Origin: Gymnothorax reevesii
Lineage: Eukaryota > Chordata > Actinopteri > Anguilliformes > Muraenidae
Assembly (NCBI GenBank): GCA_029721435.1
Contig: CM056580.1
Coordinates: 75,045,367 to 75,109,366 of the forward strand
Length of the DNA stretch: 64,000 nt
Reading direction: 5' to 3'
The notes beneath the pieces were generated by a model. The model did no database searches. It had not been told where the DNA came from and was given only the letters and a program-made list of their open reading frames with translations. Each line of letters starts with the position of its first letter. Position 1 is the stretch's first letter. Shown here in pieces: positions 59,511 through 64,000 of the stretch. The position numbers were made by a program, and so were the translations under genes.

Positions 59511-60035
59511 GCTTTCAAGAAGCTTAAGAAACTGTTCTCTTCTGCGCCGGTTCTGGTGCAGCCCCACACCAGCAAACAGTTCATCGTGGAGGTCGATGCT
59601 TCTGATACTGGTGTCGGGGCAGTATTATCACAGTGTGTGGGTCCTGATAACCGTCTCCATCCCTGTGCTTTCTTCTCCCGACGAGTAGCTCCTGCTGAGC
59701 GGAACTATGATGTCGGCAACCGTGAGCTACTCGCCGTCAAGCTAGCCCTGGAAGAGTGGAGACACTGGTTGGCGCGGGCACTACAGCCGTTTGTAGTCTG
59801 GACAGACCACAAAAACCTGGCATATATCCAGTCGGCCAAGAGGCTCAACTCTCGTCAGGCCCGGTGGGCGTTGTTCTTTAGCCGATTCAACTTTGTCCTG
59901 ACATATCGCCCTGGGTCAAGAAATGTGAAGCCAGACGCCCTCTCCCGCCAATTTGCCTCTGATAACCAGGAGTCGAAGCCCGACACTATCCACTCTCCAG
60001 AGCGAGTGGTCGCAACGCTCACTTGGGGTATCTAG
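59500..60035 (+). pseudogene. gypsy RNase H domain
   Basis: A +1 frame change near 59495 starts this segment. [20 protein letters not shown], then [15 protein letters not shown] (first catalytic Asp), [18 protein letters not shown] (catalytic Glu), [11 protein letters not shown] (catalytic Asp) and PDALSRQ. TAG stop at 60033-60035. All visible RNase H residues are present. Confidence 0.88.
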
Positions 60036-60914
60036 AAGACTGTTCGGGAGGCCCAGGAGGAGGAGCCCGATCCAGGAAATGATCCTGTGGACCGCCTGTT
60101 CGTCCCTGTCTCAGTCTGCCCACAAGCTCTGTCCTGGGCACATATCTCCCGGTTTGCCTGCCACTCAGGTACTAGACGCACCATTGCCCTCCTCAAAAGA
60201 CACTTCTGGTGGCCTGGGATGAACAAGGATACCCGTGCTTATGTAGCCACCTGCAGTACCTGCCCCCGGAGCAAGGCCACCAGCTAAGCCCCTGCCGGTC
60301 TACTCCATCCTTTGCCTGTTCCGGGTCGGCTATGGTCGCATATCGCTCTGGACTTTGTTACCGGTCTGCCCACTTCTAAAGGTAAGAACACTATTCTTAC
60401 TATTGTGGACAGGTTTTCTAAGGTCGCACATTTTATTTCTCTCCCCAAACTCCCTACTGCTTTTACTACAGCTGAGTTTCTGGTTGAACATGTATTTAGA
60501 CTTCACAGTATACCCCATGACATTGTTTCAGACGGAGGTCCCCAGTTTGTGTCTCAAGTATGGAGGGCATTTTGTGAGGCTATTGGTGCCACGGCTAGTC
60601 TATCTTCTGGTTATCACCCCCAGTCTAATGGACAGTCTGAAAGAACTACCCAAGTGTCTTCCCTTCGCTGTATGGTAGAAAAGGAACCTGAGTCCTGGAG
60701 TACCCTCCTTCCCTGGGTTGAGTATGCCCACAATAGCCTGCCCAACGCTTCCACTGGTAAGACCCCATTTGAAGTGTCCCTAGGTTACCAGCAACCTTTG
60801 TTCCCCTCTCAGGAATCTAACATTTCAGTCCCCTCTGTGCAAGAATACCTGGACCGTTGCCGCCAAGTATGGAAATTCACTCAATCCTCACTCAAGGAGG
60901 CCCAAGGAGACTAA
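60036..60914 (+). pseudogene. gypsy integrase
   Basis: Zinc-binding HHCC region: HISRFACHSG, FWWPGMNKDTRAYV, CSTCPRSKA. TAA stop at 60285-60287. The catalytic core shows ALDFVTGLP (Asp), [16 protein letters not shown] (Asp) and NGQSERTTQ (Glu). It continues [11 protein letters not shown] and ends at TAA 60912-60914. The frame is the same throughout, so only point stops break it. Confidence 0.88.
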
Positions 60915-61390
60915 CAACGAGTTGCTGACCGCCACAGGAACCCAGCCCCTACCTATCTGCCTGGTCAGTCAATTTGGCTTTCTACCAGACACATACCCCT
61001 CAGTGCTGAAACCCGCAAGCTGTCTCCAAGGTTTATCGGTCCCTTTCCTATAACAAAAATCATCAATCCTTTGGCAGTGAAGTTGAAGTTACCTGACTCT
61101 ATGAAAATTCACCCCACTTTTAATGTATCCCAGCTCAAACCTCTCTCTTCCAGTGACCTGAACCCACCTCCAGAGCCCCCCCCCCCAGGAACATCGATGA
61201 TCATCCGGCCTTTACAGTTAATAGACAACTGGATGTGAGATGTAAGGGCCGGGATTACAGTTTTTGGTTGATTGGGAGGAGTACGAGCCCGAAGAGTGCT
61301 CCTGGGTGCCTGGTTCATTTATCCTGGACAACGAACGAATCCGGATAAGCCCGGTGGGTCGTCGGGAGGCTCCCGTTGAGGGGAGGTTAC
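60915..61390 (+). pseudogene. gypsy integrase C-terminus and chromodomain-like tail
   Basis: Continues in frame after the stop: [46 protein letters not shown] (GPY/F-type module), then [17 protein letters not shown], equivalent to the chromodomain of chromoviruses. Degraded near the end; a C-run at 61174-61182 may be a further indel site. Confidence 0.78.
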
Positions 61391-62077
61391 TGTCAGGACC
61401 TGGCCTGTGCTGACATTCCTGGGTTGAGTAGGGGCTCCTAGCTGCCTGCACACTCACCTGCACCCCGTTGGCCTTAATTGCCTGCTGCTTATAAGCCAGC
61501 TTTTCTCTCCCTTCTCTGCCACTTTGTACTCTCCTTCTGGAGCTCTTTCTCCTAGAGATTCTTTTGCAAGAGTATTTTTTTGATATCTTTGAGACTTGGC
61601 ATTGTTTGTTCTTAGCCCTGTGCTGTTGTTTTGTTTTTGTTTTTTTGACTACTGCTTCCTCCCCAGCCCAGGCCAGCTCTGCACAGCTCTGGATCCTGAA
61701 GTGTTTTTGTTGGTTTTGTTTTTGTGGACTGTGCTTTGGGAAGAAATTAATTCCACTGTGTTCCCCAATCTGTATCGTGGGTCCAGTTTCTGTTTTGTGG
61801 GTCAACCCTTGACATCTATAATGATGAGAACCAAGTTCCCCTCAAGCTGCTCCATCCTCCTGTGGGACAGTTCGGCTCTGACAAAGCGTGCACTCCACCT
61901 GACTGTCATCCTGGATGCCACTCGCTGGTGATTAACAGCCCAGCTTCACCTGTTACCTCTGTGTTGAACTGAGTGCTCTTCCTCTGGGGTTCTGTCCCCA
62001 GTCATACCATACTGCTGTCAATAAACTCATCTACTGGATTGTACTCTGCCTCTGCATTTGATTCCTGATCTGAAACA
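61391..62077 (+). repeat. 3' LTR of the gypsy element
   Basis: 687 bp, starting TGTCAGGACCTGG directly after the polypurine tract and ending CTGAAACA. Contains AATAAA at 62020-62025, about 50 bp before the end, as expected for the R/U5 part. The open frames on both strands here are incidental. The right end is set by the TG...CA rule and a partner LTR is missing, so it could be off by some bases. Confidence 0.75.
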
Positions 62078-63273
62078 TAATATATTCACTTGTAAAGTGA
62101 TTTGTATAGGTGAGCCCAGACATTCATTCTAGTCTTATACTAGAATGCCCTTCCATAGAGTGTGGGCAGAATGTTTGGTAATTCCAACTAATTTCAGTTT
62201 ATTTTCATTATTAAACAATGAAAATAAAAGCACTGTAAATACACTGAAATTTCATGAAAATTCAATGCTGATGTTGTTCTTCTTTAGTTCATGATCAAAT
62301 ACTTTAAAAACAAAATGACTTGGTGGTGAAAGTATAAAATGTCTAGATCATGAACTTCTTATTCACCAGCGTGCAACATCTGAGGACATTATTCTGAAGT
62401 TTTAAATATACGTGATGCCAATTATTAAGATGCCCCTACCCACTTATTTAAAAGGTGTAAAATGGAGACATTATGTGTGTGGCCACTTATAAATGTGCAA
62501 ACTTGCTATAGTTTGAGTGATAGCATTTGTATATAGTTTCAGTAGCTCAACACCAGTTTAAATCGGGGGTCTCAAACTCAAATCCTGGAGAGATGCTGTG
62601 TTTGGTGGGTCTTGGTTTATTTCTACACTGAAGCGCTTAATTTTAATAATTGATTGGCTACCAATCAGCATCCATCATTTATGAGGCCTGACATAACTGC
62701 TATTGACTGGACTTCTCAAAAATTTGTTATGACACCGCAGCCGTGAAGGACTGAAATTTTATGCCTCTAGTTTAAAGAAAATTATGCTTGCATTTTAAGT
62801 ACAGTTTTAGTTTCCCAAAACTAATCACAGGTTGGCATTTATCTGTTGTTTTTCTAAAAAGAGCAGACACTCTTAAAAAAAAATCTGGCTTCATTACTGT
62901 GTTCTTATTGTCTTTCATGGTTTGTTGACAGTTGCTTGTATATAAGTACCGATACTGTGAAAATTTTGGGAGTTTATGTTGGCTGTTGGCTGACTACGCT
63001 ATTTATCAAGGCAGTAGCAGCTTTCATAGGAAAAACTTAGCCTGAGCAAATGGACCAAGTGTTCCACTGGCCCTTGTAAATCTATCTCCAAAAAGTGGAC
63101 CCATTCTTCAGAGTCTAATGTAATGGGGTTTATTGTAAAATAAAAAAACCCAGGCTGGTCTCCATAAACCATGTAGCATTCATTCTTCATCAATTACCCC
63201 ACGCCAACTGATGACTAATTGTCCAAACCCTCATATTTATTACCCTTTTGGCACGTTCCTCTAGGTGGGATCG
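62078..63273. other. Intergenic stretch with traces of dispersed repeats
   Basis: A segment near 62563-62690 (GGTCTCAAACTCAAATCCTG type) looks like a common fish dispersed repeat. No gene recognised. AT-rich otherwise. Confidence 0.35.
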
Positions 63274-63815
63274 TAGACTGTATAAAATGATGGACGAAGC
63301 AACTGTGACGTCGCCCATTGGTTTCCACATACCATTGAGGAAGCCTTGATTTTGGCAATTTGAATAGCGCCATTTTGTAATTTTGAAATCGGATGTGATT
63401 TCTATTGAACAAGAGCATGAATTGAATATCCAGGGAGGAGCGAGGGGTGGATCTATGGGTGGATCAGACCGTATCAGATGAGGCCCAGAGGATAGTCACG
63501 CCCCTAAAACATGTCCTGGCTTTATCCTTTATTCTAGTCTATTTGGGACCAATTTTTACAAAAATGAACATCATGGTATATCAAAGGAGACTTGAAACTT
63601 GCGATAGATACCATAATGTAATGTAGAAAATCATTATTGAAATAAAAAATCAGGTGGGAAAGTAGGGTCATTTTCTCATAGACTTCTATAGGATCGAACT
63701 TTCTTCTTTAACCACCGACGTTGCCATCTGCTGGCCATTAAATAGAATGCAAATTTTAGAGATTTCTGCATTGGCCTGAGTTTTCAGACGCGTCCATCTT
63801 TTTACACAATCTATG
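63274..63815. mobile_element. MITE with TAGACTGTATAAA ends
   Basis: About 540 bp. Left TAGACTGTATAAAATGATGG; right complement TCATAGATTGTGTAAAAAGA followed by TGGACGCG. The sequence just inside the ends (CATTGGTTTCCAC left, GCCATCTGCTGGCCATTA right) is one I recognise from an abundant fish miniature element. No coding capacity. Target duplication not determined. Confidence 0.7.
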
Positions 63816-63821
63816 ACTACG

Positions 63822-64000
63822 CCACTGCAAGGCATGTACCTTGGCGAAGCCAGAACTAAGAATTGGATAGATACGAGAAATCCATTTAAAACAATTATTA
63901 GCGCTCAATGATCTTTTCTCAATCATTTTTCTTAATGCATTCACTTCGAAAGCACTTCACACCATCATGTGTTGCAAGTTCTCCTCCTTAAAGTAAGATA
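63822..64000. mobile_element. Left end of a hAT-type MITE, truncated by the window edge
   Basis: CACTGCAAGGCATGTACCTT, followed by CATTTAAAACAATTATTAGC and TTTTCTCAATCATTTTTCTT, which parallels the arm of the hAT MITEs at 34886 and 3687. The other end is outside the window, so the call rests on arm similarity only. Confidence 0.4.

Larger units (their letters stand above)
58081..62077 (+). mobile_element. 5'-truncated Ty3/gypsy LTR retrotransposon (chromodomain type) with one 3' LTR
   Basis: Coding remnants follow the gypsy order: nucleocapsid zinc knuckle, protease, reverse transcriptase, RNase H, integrase, C-terminal chromodomain-like tail, polypurine tract (GAGGGGAGG, 61378-61386) and 3' LTR (61391-62077). 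The layout and pol motifs match fish sushi-type elements. Start of gag and the 5' LTR are missing, a segment between protease and reverse transcriptase is deleted, and pol has one frameshift and several stops, so it is inactive. Boundaries on the left are the first recognisable residues, not a true end. Confidence 0.88.

Noticed and set aside
61218..61805. 195-codon minus-strand open frame over the gypsy 3' LTR
   Set aside because: It lies antisense across the LTR and chromodomain remnant; composition is basic/low-complexity and no family is recognised.

Overview
The window is nuclear DNA of a ray-finned fish. Three vertebrate genes with canonical GT-AG introns can be read directly, and most of the rest is transposon sequence of families abundant in teleosts (Tc1/mariner, hAT and piggyBac miniatures, Harbinger, L1-type LINE, Ty3/gypsy). 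There are no prokaryotic operons, no CRISPR array and no recognisable tRNA or rRNA gene.

Genes (left 28 kb). (1) Minus strand, 602-788: the first coding exon of cGMP-dependent protein kinase 1, beta-type N-terminus. The rest of the gene lies left of the window. (2) Plus strand, 11992-21503: complete ubl4a in four coding exons (152 aa), a ubiquitin-like cofactor of the BAG6 tail-anchored-protein targeting complex. (3) Minus strand, 23491-25331: complete RAB7-family GTPase in five coding exons (205 aa), with a probable non-coding first exon ending at 28198. ubl4a and rab7 converge tail to tail over about 2 kb. The first introns of both are rich in GCTAGC/TAACGTTA-type words.

Repeats around the genes: decayed Tc1 relics (2.56-3.52, 8.44-9.19 and 17.45-19.74 kb, the last inside ubl4a intron 3), a hAT miniature with a perfect 8-bp target duplication (3687-4275), and a piggyBac miniature with TTAA ends inside a rab7 intron (23669-23875).

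Right 35 kb: a nested transposon graveyard whose insertion order can be read. An L1-type LINE (about 31.2-38.3 kb) is split by a Tc1 element (31716-33220) and by a second insertion (about 33.7-37.5 kb, possibly piggyBac). That second insertion holds a Tc1 element (34638-37018) whose transposase is open except for two stop codons, and this Tc1 itself contains a hAT miniature (34700-35463). A Harbinger transposon (about 42.4-51.1 kb) is interrupted in its left arm by a terminal-inverted-repeat element that holds another Tc1 (42566-44165). Its transposase reading frame is interrupted by a 5-kb inverted-repeat element (45917-50961) carrying GGGCCC-rich repeats and an 11-copy 76-bp minisatellite. 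Further right are a diverged ~142-bp tandem array with a miniature element inside it (52.1-54.0 kb), a Tc1 element split by a solo LTR with a 5-bp duplication (54652-57286), a 5'-truncated Ty3/gypsy element with one 3' LTR (58.1-62.1 kb), and a miniature element at the right edge.

I found no convincing new biochemical system. The most unusual structures are the 5-kb inverted-repeat element with its higher-order 76-bp satellite and the depth of nesting.
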